Below the pieces are notes generated by a model. That model had not been told where the DNA came from. It saw only the letters and a list, made by a program, of their open reading frames with translations, and did not search any database. 64,000 nt of DNA from JAXHMB01 sp034521755 (GTDB lineage Bacteria; Bacteroidota; Rhodothermia; Balneolales; Balneolaceae), in assembly GCA_034521755.1 (NCBI GenBank), contig JAXHMB010000003.1, forward strand, positions 806,001 through 870,000, written 5' to 3'. Numbering within the stretch: position 1 is the first letter of the stretch; each line of letters begins with the position of its first letter. This document shows, in pieces, positions 9,329 through 18,752 of the stretch. The position numbers and the translations under genes are program-made.

Positions 9329-9557
9329 CTGTTTCTTATACTTTTCAATTATGAAAATGGACAAAAAAAACGGCGCTTCTGAAAGGCACTTTTTGGGACA
9401 AAAGATTCAAAAGAACCTGCCAAAGCATGTAAATTATCTCGACCTAAAAACTGGAAAACTTCACCGATTATGAGCTCGGCTGGTTAACAACTAGGATCTC
9501 TTTATTGTATGCTGGATCTGGATGAGTTAACTAAATCAAGATCGACCACAGCTAAAA
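9329..9557. other. intergenic region with a 40-codon ORF and possible coding remnant
   Basis: Between crtI and the convergent transaldolase gene. An ATG at 9351 opens a 40-codon frame ending at 9473 (begins MKMDKKNGASERHF). In another frame from about 9448 a short peptide reads LENFTDYELGWLTTRISLLY before a stop near 9522. Together these could be a decayed gene, but I recognise neither piece and see no clear ribosome-binding site. No convincing terminator hairpin was found. Confidence 0.2.
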
Positions 9558-10220
9558 TTACATATTCCCTAAGCTTTCCTGAAGCTTATCCCAGTCGGCA
9601 AGAAAACGTTCCAGTCCACTGTCCGTTTTGGGATGATGCAATAGTTGATCAATCACTTTCAGCGGCATCGTTGCAACATCAGCACCGAGTCGGGCTGACT
9701 CCAACACGTGCATTGGGTGACGGATACTGGCAGCCAAAACCTCCGTTTCAAAATCATAGTTGTCATAGATCTGAACGATATCAGCAATAAGCTGCATGCC
9801 ATCGCTGGATATATCATCCAAGCGTCCAATAAATGGAGAAATGTATGTAGCTCCTGCTTTGGCCGCAATAAGTGCCTGGGTTGCTGAAAAGCACAACGTG
9901 CAGTTTGTTTTTATCCCTTCGTCAGAAAGGCTGCGAATGGCTTTTATGCCATCTTTAATGAGCGGCACCTTAACCACTACATTATCAGCAATCTGTGCCA
10001 GATTTCTGGCCTCTGCCATAATATCTTCGTACTTCGTAGATACTACTTCAGCTGATATATCGCCATCGACCATATCACATATTTTTGCAATATGCCCTTC
10101 AAAATCTTCTACTCCAATTTTTGCACAAAGACTGGGGTTTGTTGTCACTCCATCAAGAACGCCCAAATCGTTGGCTTCCTGAATTTCGTCAAGGTCAGCG
10201 GTATCAATAAAAAATTTCAT
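9558..10220 (-). CDS. transaldolase / fructose-6-phosphate aldolase
   Basis: A 220-residue TIM-barrel protein of the small transaldolase family. It has the N-terminal [10 protein letters not shown], the strand DGVTTNPSL and the Schiff-base lysine K84 in VVVKVPL. The length matches the 210-220-residue TalC/Fsa group rather than the 310-residue TalB. Members either carry out transaldolase exchange in the pentose phosphate pathway or cleave fructose-6-phosphate, and the sequence read alone does not separate these. It is monocistronic and convergent with crtI. Confidence 0.9.
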   Translation of the reverse strand: MKFFIDTADLDEIQEANDLGVLDGVTTNPSLCAKIGVEDFEGHIAKICDMVDGDISAEVVSTKYEDIMAEARNLAQIADNVVVKVPLIKDGIKAIRSLSDEGIKTNCTLCFSATQALIAAKAGATYISPFIGRLDDISSDGMQLIADIVQIYDNYDFETEVLAASIRHPMHVLESARLGADVATMPLKVIDQLLHHPKTDSGLERFLADWDKLQESLGNM

Positions 10221-10587
10221 TCCTGTATTGTTTTAGCGGTGAATTATTAAGTGCCTTAAAATAACAAAAATTGCCTCTTTTTTTAATTTAGAAACACTGA
10301 ATTTTAATCAATCATATAGGGTTGCGTTCATAGCTTGCTTACTACTGTTTGTATTCACTTTCGAACCTTTTGCAGATTTAATAATACATAGGTATGAATA
10401 AGTGTTAGATTAAATCTTTCAAGAACTGTTATCCTTTAAATTGATGGCCGCTTTACTTATAAGCCATCCAAATGTAAAAAGTATTTAATAAATGGTTCTT
10501 CCGTATTTTTTAAACCTTTTTTTGAATCATTCATAATTAAAAGCCGTACTAGGTTTCCTTTTAAATCCTCAATATAAAATTACTACA
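10221..10587. other. 367-bp AT-rich intergenic region with a hairpin
   Basis: This divergent upstream region of the transaldolase gene and the RND operon has no credible ORF. It holds an inverted repeat at 10441-10471: TTGATGGC and GCCATCCAA pair over 8 bp with one bulged C around a 14-nt loop. There is no U-run, so it is not a standard terminator; an operator is possible. Promoters for both genes should lie here, but I cannot place them with confidence. Confidence 0.4.
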
Positions 10588-11856
10588 GTGAGAAATATTC
10601 ATTTAATTATTCTTTTGGGCACATTCATCATCCTTCAGGCTTGTGGAGGAAATTCAGAATCCAACCAAGAACGCTTTCAGCGCTTTCAAAATGCGCGGGG
10701 GCAACAGGCAACCAGTGTAGAAACTATTACGACAGAACGTCGAGATATTTCTAAACAAATTCGTTCTTTTGGAAATATAGAGGCACAGGATATTGTACAG
10801 CTTACTCCTCAGGTTAGTAACCGAATTACAAAAATTTATGCCGATCTGGGAGACACCGTAAGTCAAGGGGAACGACTGGCAAAAATTTATGATATTCCCT
10901 TTCAGGATCAATACGAACAAGCAATGGCCCAGCTTGAGCAAAGCAGAATAAATTTTAGAAGAGACAGCGCTCAGTATGAACGACAGAAAAAACTATACGA
11001 TCGTGATTTAATCAGTTCCACAGAGTTTGATAATGCCAGTGCAACGTACCAAAACAGCAAGTCTCAGTTGCAGGCATCACATGCCAATCTAACACAAAGC
11101 AAAGAAAATTTAGAAAATACGGTAATACGATCACCTGTTTACGGCGTTGTGCTGACCAGAAATATTGCTGAGGGTGATTTAGCTTCATCAGGCCAGGTAG
11201 CTTATGAAATTGCCAATCTCATCGGCTATGAAACCCATGTTTACCTGCCACTGCAAGAATGGAGAAATGTTAATGTAGGTCAATCCGTAACGTTCAGAGT
11301 ATCAAATGAGGATGATATTTCTGCACGCGGACGAGTAGCGAGGATCAGTCCCCGAATTGATCCAACCACCGGATTGGGTGAAGTCGTTATTGCACTTAAC
11401 GAGAAGGATGATTCTATATACCAGGGAGTTTTGGTTGAAGCTGTAATTAATGTAGAAACACATAATAACGCGATTGTTGTACCTCGATCGGCCCTTGTTG
11501 AAAATGTACAAACATTAATTGAACCCGAATCTAACACTATTCAACTCACCCGCACGTATTCTGTTTTTGTAGTTCAAGATGATTCATTGGCTATTAAGAG
11601 AGATCTTCGACTGGGCATTGAACAAGGTGATCAGGTTGAAATTTTGGCTGGGCTTAATGCCGGAGAAAAGATTGTTGTAACCGGACAAAATGGACTTAAT
11701 GACAGCACAAAAGTTAAGATAGCCGGAGGCAATCCTTTTCAGCAAAATCAATCTGTTCCAATTGAAGATGCCCAAAACCTGAATGAAGAACAGCGAAAAA
11801 ACCGCCAGCAGGTCGATAGCGACACAAGCTCAACAAATTCAAACAGTAGTAATTAA
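10588..11856 (+). CDS. RND efflux periplasmic adaptor (membrane fusion protein), lipoprotein
   Basis: A 422-residue HlyD/AcrA-type adaptor. The GTG start at 10588 gives a lipoprotein signal with lipobox LQAC (C19). After a lipoyl-like half (VSNRITKIYADLGDTV) come a coiled-coil hairpin rich in Q, E and S (about residues 110-170), the second lipoyl half (VIRSPVYGVVLTRNIAEGD), a beta-barrel and the membrane-proximal domain. The C-terminal tail is Q/N/S-rich and low complexity. The next gene begins 8 nt later and encodes an RND pump, so it should bridge that pump to an outer-membrane channel. No TolC-like gene is in the operon. Confidence 0.92.
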   Translation: MRNIHLIILLGTFIILQACGGNSESNQERFQRFQNARGQQATSVETITTERRDISKQIRSFGNIEAQDIVQLTPQVSNRITKIYADLGDTVSQGERLAKIYDIPFQDQYEQAMAQLEQSRINFRRDSAQYERQKKLYDRDLISSTEFDNASATYQNSKSQLQASHANLTQSKENLENTVIRSPVYGVVLTRNIAEGDLASSGQVAYEIANLIGYETHVYLPLQEWRNVNVGQSVTFRVSNEDDISARGRVARISPRIDPTTGLGEVVIALNEKDDSIYQGVLVEAVINVETHNNAIVVPRSALVENVQTLIEPESNTIQLTRTYSVFVVQDDSLAIKRDLRLGIEQGDQVEILAGLNAGEKIVVTGQNGLNDSTKVKIAGGNPFQQNQSVPIEDAQNLNEEQRKNRQQVDSDTSSTNSNSSN

Positions 11857-11864
11857 TAGGTTTT

Positions 11865-14800
11865 ATGAAAGCATTAGCAAGAAAAGCTGTTGAGCGTCCG
11901 GTAACCTTTTTTATGACCAGCCTTATCGTTATAGGCTTTGGTCTATTTGGCTTATCCAACCTGCGATTAAATCTATATCCTGATGTCAACTTTCCTACCG
12001 TAACAATTTATACGACCTATGAAGGCGTAGCTCCCGAAGATATGGAAACCCTTATTACGCGTCCCATCGAAGAAGCAGTGGGAAGCATCAGTGGTGTTCG
12101 AAGAGTTCGTTCTCTTTCGAGCCAGGGATCTTCAGTAGTTAAACTCAATTTTAACTGGGGAACAGATCTTTATATAGCAGAATCTGATGTGCGCAAAGAA
12201 CTTGATTTTGTACGTCGCCAGGTTCCTGATGATGCTGAACAACCGATCGTGTTTTCCTACGATCCCAATCAAGAACCCATTGTAGTACTTACGCTAACTT
12301 CTGATATCAGAAGCCCCCGTGAGCTCAGAACTATTGCCAAACAGCAAGTTGAACAACGACTGGAACGAATTCCGGGCATTGCCTCAAGCGAAACTTCCGG
12401 AGGATATGAACGGCAAATCAACATCCAAATCAGCAATAGCCAGATACGCTCGTATGGGCTAAGCATTTCTACTATTGCCAGTAAGCTGCAACAGGAGAAC
12501 ATTCAGGTTCCGGCGGGTGAGCTTATTGAAGGGCAAACTATTTATTCGCTTCGTACTATTGGAGAATTCCAAAATGTGGACCAAATCCGTAATACGATTA
12601 TTGCTGTTCGTAATGGGCAGCCCATAAAACTCGAAGACGTTGCTGAAGTAGAAGATGGTGTTGCCCAGCCTATCGGCAACGTACATATTGACGGAAAAGA
12701 TGGCGTCATTATTAACGTGTATCGGCAGAGTGATACCAATGTAGTAACAGCAGCTAATCAAGTAATCAACAGCCTTGGTGGTTTTGATGATATTCTGCCA
12801 AAAGATGTCAACGTTGATGTGCTCACCAACAAGGCAGAATTTATTAAAATGTCTATAGACAACCTACTGATGACCGGGCTGCAGGCTGTAATACTGGTTG
12901 TTTTAATTCTGCTGGCATTTTTGAGGAGTGGGCGCTCTGCTCTCATCATTGCTATCTCCATCCCCATATCAATCATTGCCACATTCAGTATTATGGACTG
13001 GGCCGAACTCAGCATGAACATCATTTCGCTGTCCGGGCTTACCCTTGCTGTGGGTATGGTGGTTGATGATGCCGTGGTAGTACTTGAAAATATTTTCCGT
13101 TTTCGTGAGGAGGGACACGATAGTGAAACAGCAGCCATCAATGGCGCTCAAGAGGTAGCCGTACCGGTAGTAATTTCTACGCTCACAACACTTGTGGTAT
13201 TCATCCCAATTTTATTTGTGCCGGGAATAGCAGGTTTTCTGTTCCGTGACTTGGCACTGACCATCTCTTTCGCGCTCTCGGTTTCATCTATTGTAGCACT
13301 GACTATAATACCTATGATGAGTTCTCAAATTCTTGGCGGCATTACCAATAAAGATGCTTCTAAATCTTACCTGGGCCAGATGCTGGAATGGAGTCGAGGC
13401 AACGTATGGAAACGCATCGTAGCATCTCCACTTATACTAACTGGCGCACTTATCTATCCTATTGTTTGGTTATTCAAATTCTTAGGGAAAACACTTGGAT
13501 CATTCTTTGGAAACACCATAGGACCTGCTCTTACACGATTCCTCGACAGCATTGAAAATTCTTACCAACGTACGCTGGACTCACTTATTGACCGGAGCGG
13601 GTTGGTAGTTATTTCAGCCTTTTTTCTGTTCTTAATTACCCTTCCGCTGTTCTACACACTTGGCGGTGAGTTCTTTCCCAGAGTTGATGAAAATGCCTTC
13701 ACCCTTGACGTGCAAAGAGAACCGGGTGTCAGCATCTTTGAGCTTGAGCGATCTATTTCGCAGATAGAAAAAATTATTGGTGAAGAAGTTCCCGAAGCAC
13801 GGCTGGTTGTTTCTGACTTTGGAGACAAAGAAGGCATTGAAGGCGCCGACAATCCCGGTGGTTACCAAGGCACCGTTCGCATTGAATTGGTTCCCCAAGA
13901 GCAGCGCTCACGATCCCAGGCTGAAATTACCTCTTCTTTATTAGAAGAGCTGGAGTCCGTTCCCGGAACAGAGATCAAAGAAGTGCGCGAAGATCCACTC
14001 AGTCCTGATGGAGAAAATGGACTGATTGTACAAATCTTTGGCTATGATCCAGATACTAAACAAGAGCTTTCAAATGCAGTAAAAGATCGGCTTCGTGACA
14101 TTGATGGCATCATTAATGTATTCAGTTCTGCAGATGAAGGACGTCCCGAATTAAGAGTCACGATGGACCGCGAGCGTATTTCAAGGCTGGGCATGTCTAC
14201 CTCGCAAGTAGCTACTGCTTTAAGTAATGCGGTAAAAGGTAACCTTGCTACTACCTACGTTGATCAAGGAGTTGAATTTGAAGTTCTGGTTCAGCTAAAA
14301 CCAACCGATAAATCTACCACAACAGATCTCAATAACCTTCAGGTTGAAACACCTGACGGTGAATATGTACCGCTTGGAAGCCTAGCAAAGATTGAAAGAT
14401 ACAGGGGCCCGACCAATATTGTGCGTATTAATCAGGAACGTGTTACTGAAATTACGGCTGAGCTTTCTGATATTGACCTAGGAACTGCTTCCACAAGAAC
14501 AAGGGCATCATTAAATGAAATTCAGTGGCCGGAAGGATATCGATACGAAATCGGTGGAACGGCTGAAGATCAGGCTCGCTCTTTCAATTACCTGATGATT
14601 GCCTTCATGATAGCAGGCATCTTAACCTATATGGTAATGGCTTCACAGTTTGAAAGCTTGGTTGAACCTTTTATCATCCTTCTAACCATACCGCTGGCCT
14701 TAACGGGAGTGCTACTCATGCTCTGGGCTACCGGAACTTCAATCAGCGTTACTTCCATGGTGGGGCTTATTCTACTAACAGGTATTGTAGTAAATAACGG

Positions 14801-15140
14801 AATTGTAATGATCGACTACATAAAGATATTGCAAGCCCGTGACTTTAGCCGTGCAGAAGCTATTGTTGAAGGTGCAACACGAAGATTGCGCCCCATTCTT
14901 ATGACCGCTTTTACGACCATATTATCAATGGTTCCTCTGGCACTTGAGTTGGGTTCCGGTTCAGAAACATGGAGTCCTATGGCACGAACTGTTATTGGCG
15001 GACTTACTGTTTCAACTATTTTAATGCTTTTTGTCGTACCCTGTATGTACAATATTATCAATTCACTTGTTGAAAAACTAGGTTTTGATGCAGTGCATAA
15101 AGAAGATCCAATTGCTAATCCTAAACTGGCTGAGGCATAA
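11865..15140 (+). CDS. RND multidrug efflux transporter subunit (HAE-1 type), first copy
   Basis: A 1091-residue inner-membrane proton-antiport pump of the AcrB/MdtB kind. It has the two-fold RND layout: an N-terminal membrane helix, a large periplasmic loop, a block of membrane helices, a second periplasmic loop and a second helix block. The proton-relay pair D401-D402 (VVDDAVVV) is intact in TM4. It is longer than AcrB (about 1050), with extra membrane-proximal sequence near residues 500-560. Its stop is 2 nt before the start of a second RND gene, suggesting tight coupling and perhaps a heteromeric pump. Confidence 0.93.
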   Translation: MKALARKAVERPVTFFMTSLIVIGFGLFGLSNLRLNLYPDVNFPTVTIYTTYEGVAPEDMETLITRPIEEAVGSISGVRRVRSLSSQGSSVVKLNFNWGTDLYIAESDVRKELDFVRRQVPDDAEQPIVFSYDPNQEPIVVLTLTSDIRSPRELRTIAKQQVEQRLERIPGIASSETSGGYERQINIQISNSQIRSYGLSISTIASKLQQENIQVPAGELIEGQTIYSLRTIGEFQNVDQIRNTIIAVRNGQPIKLEDVAEVEDGVAQPIGNVHIDGKDGVIINVYRQSDTNVVTAANQVINSLGGFDDILPKDVNVDVLTNKAEFIKMSIDNLLMTGLQAVILVVLILLAFLRSGRSALIIAISIPISIIATFSIMDWAELSMNIISLSGLTLAVGMVVDDAVVVLENIFRFREEGHDSETAAINGAQEVAVPVVISTLTTLVVFIPILFVPGIAGFLFRDLALTISFALSVSSIVALTIIPMMSSQILGGITNKDASKSYLGQMLEWSRGNVWKRIVASPLILTGALIYPIVWLFKFLGKTLGSFFGNTIGPALTRFLDSIENSYQRTLDSLIDRSGLVVISAFFLFLITLPLFYTLGGEFFPRVDENAFTLDVQREPGVSIFELERSISQIEKIIGEEVPEARLVVSDFGDKEGIEGADNPGGYQGTVRIELVPQEQRSRSQAEITSSLLEELESVPGTEIKEVREDPLSPDGENGLIVQIFGYDPDTKQELSNAVKDRLRDIDGIINVFSSADEGRPELRVTMDRERISRLGMSTSQVATALSNAVKGNLATTYVDQGVEFEVLVQLKPTDKSTTTDLNNLQVETPDGEYVPLGSLAKIERYRGPTNIVRINQERVTEITAELSDIDLGTASTRTRASLNEIQWPEGYRYEIGGTAEDQARSFNYLMIAFMIAGILTYMVMASQFESLVEPFIILLTIPLALTGVLLMLWATGTSISVTSMVGLILLTGIVVNNGIVMIDYIKILQARDFSRAEAIVEGATRRLRPILMTAFTTILSMVPLALELGSGSETWSPMARTVIGGLTVSTILMLFVVPCMYNIINSLVEKLGFDAVHKEDPIANPKLAEA

Positions 15141-15142
15141 TT

Positions 15143-18100
15143 ATGAAAAAGTTCAGCATTGCCGGGAAAGTACTAAAGCGACCCATTACGGTAATTATGA
15201 TTACCCTTATCGTAATCGGGTTTGGTGCATTTTCACTCTCAAATTTAAAGGTGACGCTCTATCCTTCATTGAACATTCCCATTCTTGCTATTTCTAGTGG
15301 ATATGGCAATGTGGCACCGGAAGATATTTCCCGCCTCATTGTGGAACCTATTGAAGGAGCGGTTTCTTCTATTGAAGGCATTGAAACCATGGATGCCAAC
15401 ATCAGCAAGGGAAGTGCGTTTATAATTTTAAGACTTAAAAGTGGCATAAATATTCGCAATACTGAACTTAAGGTTAGGGAATCCCTTGGAAGGATAAGGA
15501 ATGAGCTGCCAACCGAAGCTTCCGAGCCCGTTATCTTCCAGTTTGATCCGGAAAGCAGGCCTATCATGCGTCTTAGCCTGGAAGCAGAAAACAAAGGATT
15601 GGATGAACTGCGCAGGCTCGGGCTGGAGTTTATTGAACCCCGAATAGAACGGCTGCCCGGCGTTGCCTCTGCAGAGACGCGTGGGGGTTTAGAGCGCAAG
15701 ATATTTGTAAATGTAGATCCCATGTCCCTTGCCCAGCATAAGCTGGTGCCATCAGAGATTGAATCCGCATTACGCAGCAATAATGTGGAAACGCCTATTG
15801 GCAACATCATTGCAGGCAAAGACAGTTACAGTATCAGGGCTCAATCAATGTATAAAAACGTTGATGAAATCAGGCAGACCATTATTAAACGTTCTGAGAA
15901 TGGAGTACCCATTCGCATCCGTGATGTTGCACAGGTAGAAGACAGTTTTGCAGAAATTTCTACCATGGTAGAAATAAATGGTAAAAACAGTGTATCGGTT
16001 GATGTGCAAAAAAAATCGGATGCCAATACCCTTGATGTTACCAATGCTGTAGTAGGCCAACTTTCAAACATTAACGCAAATCTGCCGGCAGGTGTAACAC
16101 TCGATGTGCTAACCAATGATGGTGACAACGTTGAGAATTCTATTTCCAATCTCACTCAATCTGCTATTGCTGCCCTTGTAGTTGTAATTATCGTACTGCT
16201 CATCTTTATGGGTGGATGGCGTATTTCACTGGTAGTCGCTGCCACTATTCCAGTTTCGGTAACAGCCAGCTTTGCAGCATTATATGCGGCAGGACTTACA
16301 CTGAATATCTTAACGATTACAGCCCTTGCCCTGGCTATTGGACTTCTGGTTGATAATGCCATTGTAGTATCTGAAAGTATTGCCCGAAAGCTGGAAGAGG
16401 ATGTCCCTAAATTCCAGGCTGCATTGGAAGGTACCAACGAGGTGATCGGTGCACTTCTTGGCGCAACACTTACTACACTCGGTGTCTTCGTTCCCATTAT
16501 TGGCTTATCAGGAATACAAGCACAGTTTTTCGTAGAATTTGCCATTACTATAAGTATTGCCATTGCCATCTCATTTTTGGCTTCAATTATATTAGTTCCT
16601 GTTCTTGCCTTGCTGCTATTAAACAAAGAAGAATTTGATCGCAAAGCTGCTTCATTCACTGCTATTCATAAACTGGAAAAATGGTATGTCCGCACACTTC
16701 GATGGGTCATGTTTAAAAAGTGGGTTGTGTTAATATTCGTAGCCGGTATTATCGGAGGCTCATATTTCATTTACCAAAACCTTGATTCTGCATTTTTTAC
16801 ACAATCTGACTCAGGCTCTGTTTCGGTGAGTATTGAGCTGCCAACCGGCACAAAACTAGTTAAAACAGCTCAAACAATCCGTGACTTCAGTAAAAAAGTA
16901 CAGGGCATGGATGAAGTTAAAACAGTTATTGCGCAGTTTGGTCAAAGAGGCTGGTCATCTCAAACCAACCTGGGAGAACTTGATATAACACTGGTTGACC
17001 AAAGTAAACGTGATGTTAGCACAACAGCCTTTTCACTACGTCTTCGCAGAGAACTTCAGGCTCCCGGTGTTGAAGTAAATGTACGTGGTGGAGGCGGAGG
17101 TGGCTTCGGTGGTTTTGGCGGCGGTGGAATTCGATTGAGTCTTATCGGCCCTGAAATTGAAGTGCTTCAAGCTATATCAGATAAAATAGAATCTGTCCTC
17201 ATGCAAAGTCCCAATGTCATCTCTGTTGATAACGGACGCACCGATCCTACCCCAGAGCTCCAGTATATTGTAGATCGTCAGCGCATTAGTCGTATGGGGA
17301 GTTCTTTGAGTCAGGTTGCCAATTCCTTGAAAACCCAAGCCCAGGGAACACGGGTGGGCTTCTTCAGAGAAAAGGGCCGTGAAGTACCTATTGAAGTACG
17401 GGTATCTAAATCGGCAGTAAAAAGCCGTGAAGATCTATTCGATCTTGAACTGATACAGGTAAATGGACAACGAGTACCTGTTGCTGCATTAGGTAAATTT
17501 GAAAGCGTGCAGGGCGTAAGCAACATCAGCAGAAGAGATCGTGAAACCGTACTTGATGTAAATGTAGAAATTGACGGTAATGCCAATGAGTTTCGCCAGA
17601 AAATTATTCAAGTCATCCAGGAAGAAGTCGTACTTCCGGATGGTTACCGTTATGAATTTACCGGAACAACCCGCGATGCCGATGAAGGAACCAATGAAGT
17701 GCTTTGGGCTTTATTTGCCGCACTCATGCTTACCTATATGATTATGGCCTCACTGTTCGAAAACTTTAGAGACCCATTTGTCATATTCTTTACGATCCCA
17801 CTGGCCTTTTTTGGCGCCCTCGCGGGGTTACTGATTTTCAATACAGCACTGAGTGCCACTGCCTTTATTGGCATGTTTATGCTGGTAGGCATTATTGTAA
17901 ATAATGGTATTGTTCTGGTAGACTACATGCACCTTTACACCAAAAACAACGAGTTTTCAGACTCACTGTTTAATAATGTATTGGAAGCCTGCAAACGGAG
18001 AATGCGCCCCATTCTTCTGACAGCCTTAACGACCATCTGCTCCATGATTCCATTAGCCATAGGCATTGGAACCGGATCAGAAATATGGACCCCTCTGGCT

Positions 18101-18220
18101 CGTGCTGTGATCGGCGGGCTCTTCTTTGGCTCAGTGTTGACACTTTACGTAGTACCTGCATTTGTGATGGGTATCAGTAAAACCCGCAGACTGGCTATTA
18201 AAGAAGAAGTGGAGAAATAA
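15143..18220 (+). CDS. RND multidrug efflux transporter subunit, second copy
   Basis: A 1025-residue RND transporter, clearly homologous to but different from the gene before it. In TM4 the proton-relay pair reads D404-N405 (LVDNAIVV) instead of DD. A glycine-rich tract (about residues 648-663, rich in GG, GF and GGG) lies in the second periplasmic loop. Adaptor, pump 1 and pump 2 are packed within 2-8 nt, like mdtABC, in which MdtB and MdtC form a mixed trimer. Substrates are unknown. The acidic-pair change may mean the two subunits have unequal roles, which is an inference. Confidence 0.92.
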   Translation: MKKFSIAGKVLKRPITVIMITLIVIGFGAFSLSNLKVTLYPSLNIPILAISSGYGNVAPEDISRLIVEPIEGAVSSIEGIETMDANISKGSAFIILRLKSGINIRNTELKVRESLGRIRNELPTEASEPVIFQFDPESRPIMRLSLEAENKGLDELRRLGLEFIEPRIERLPGVASAETRGGLERKIFVNVDPMSLAQHKLVPSEIESALRSNNVETPIGNIIAGKDSYSIRAQSMYKNVDEIRQTIIKRSENGVPIRIRDVAQVEDSFAEISTMVEINGKNSVSVDVQKKSDANTLDVTNAVVGQLSNINANLPAGVTLDVLTNDGDNVENSISNLTQSAIAALVVVIIVLLIFMGGWRISLVVAATIPVSVTASFAALYAAGLTLNILTITALALAIGLLVDNAIVVSESIARKLEEDVPKFQAALEGTNEVIGALLGATLTTLGVFVPIIGLSGIQAQFFVEFAITISIAIAISFLASIILVPVLALLLLNKEEFDRKAASFTAIHKLEKWYVRTLRWVMFKKWVVLIFVAGIIGGSYFIYQNLDSAFFTQSDSGSVSVSIELPTGTKLVKTAQTIRDFSKKVQGMDEVKTVIAQFGQRGWSSQTNLGELDITLVDQSKRDVSTTAFSLRLRRELQAPGVEVNVRGGGGGGFGGFGGGGIRLSLIGPEIEVLQAISDKIESVLMQSPNVISVDNGRTDPTPELQYIVDRQRISRMGSSLSQVANSLKTQAQGTRVGFFREKGREVPIEVRVSKSAVKSREDLFDLELIQVNGQRVPVAALGKFESVQGVSNISRRDRETVLDVNVEIDGNANEFRQKIIQVIQEEVVLPDGYRYEFTGTTRDADEGTNEVLWALFAALMLTYMIMASLFENFRDPFVIFFTIPLAFFGALAGLLIFNTALSATAFIGMFMLVGIIVNNGIVLVDYMHLYTKNNEFSDSLFNNVLEACKRRMRPILLTALTTICSMIPLAIGIGTGSEIWTPLARAVIGGLFFGSVLTLYVVPAFVMGISKTRRLAIKEEVEK

Positions 18221-18349
18221 GTATTTCCCTGAACTGAAATTTTTTAATAAGCGCGGGAAATTGCATATTATTACTGCAGATCGTGCGTTATATAAACGTA
18301 TCATCTAAGAGTTTAACTAATTATTGTATAGAAAAGAGGAAGATTTACC

Positions 18350-18673
18350 ATGAGCAAGTCAAAAGATTTTACACTAGGATTACTTTCAGGAGCCCTAATT
18401 GGTTCTGTTGTAGCGTTACTTTATGCCCCGGATAAAGGAAGCAATACCCGCGATATGCTTTCCTATCGATTAAGCAACTATCTCGATGAGCTAACTCATT
18501 TGATTGACAAGCTATCGGATGAAAAAGAAGCTATTTCAGAAGCGAAGAAACAGGGAGATCTGGTAGTAGAAGATGCCAAGCAAAAAGCAGAAGATCTAAT
18601 TAAAGAAGCCGAAGACCTACTTGGTTCTATTGAAGAAACAAAAGCATCGGAAGTTAAAAAACAGAAATCCTGA
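18350..18673 (+). CDS. YtxH domain-containing protein
   Basis: A 107-residue protein with a short N-terminal hydrophobic segment (LGLLSGALIGSVVALLYAP, about 9-27), immediately followed by a charged, helical, probably coiled-coil tail rich in K, E, A and D. This is the YtxH (formerly gas-vesicle-like) architecture, found in many stress-induced small membrane proteins without a known biochemical function. It lies 129 nt after the RND genes and ends before a strong hairpin terminator. Confidence 0.85.
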   Translation: MSKSKDFTLGLLSGALIGSVVALLYAPDKGSNTRDMLSYRLSNYLDELTHLIDKLSDEKEAISEAKKQGDLVVEDAKQKAEDLIKEAEDLLGSIEETKASEVKKQKS

Positions 18674-18700
18674 TTACTTTTTATCTTATTGTTGAAACTA

Positions 18701-18729
18701 AAAAAGGCCTCCGATTGGAGGCCTTTTTT
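18701..18729. terminator. bidirectional rho-independent terminator between ytxH gene and rpoC
   Basis: AGGCCTCC and GGAGGCCT form a perfect 8-bp stem with a 4-nt GATT loop, flanked by an A-run on the left and a T-run on the right. It can therefore end transcription from the YtxH gene on the plus strand and from the rpoBC operon on the minus strand. Confidence 0.9.
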
Positions 18730-18752
18730 ATTAATACCATTGTCAGGAAAGA

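Noticed and set aside
17086..17130. Glycine-rich tract as a frameshift or assembly error in the second RND gene
   Set aside because: The frame continues with normal RND sequence on both sides and the codons vary, so it reads as genuine protein sequence.
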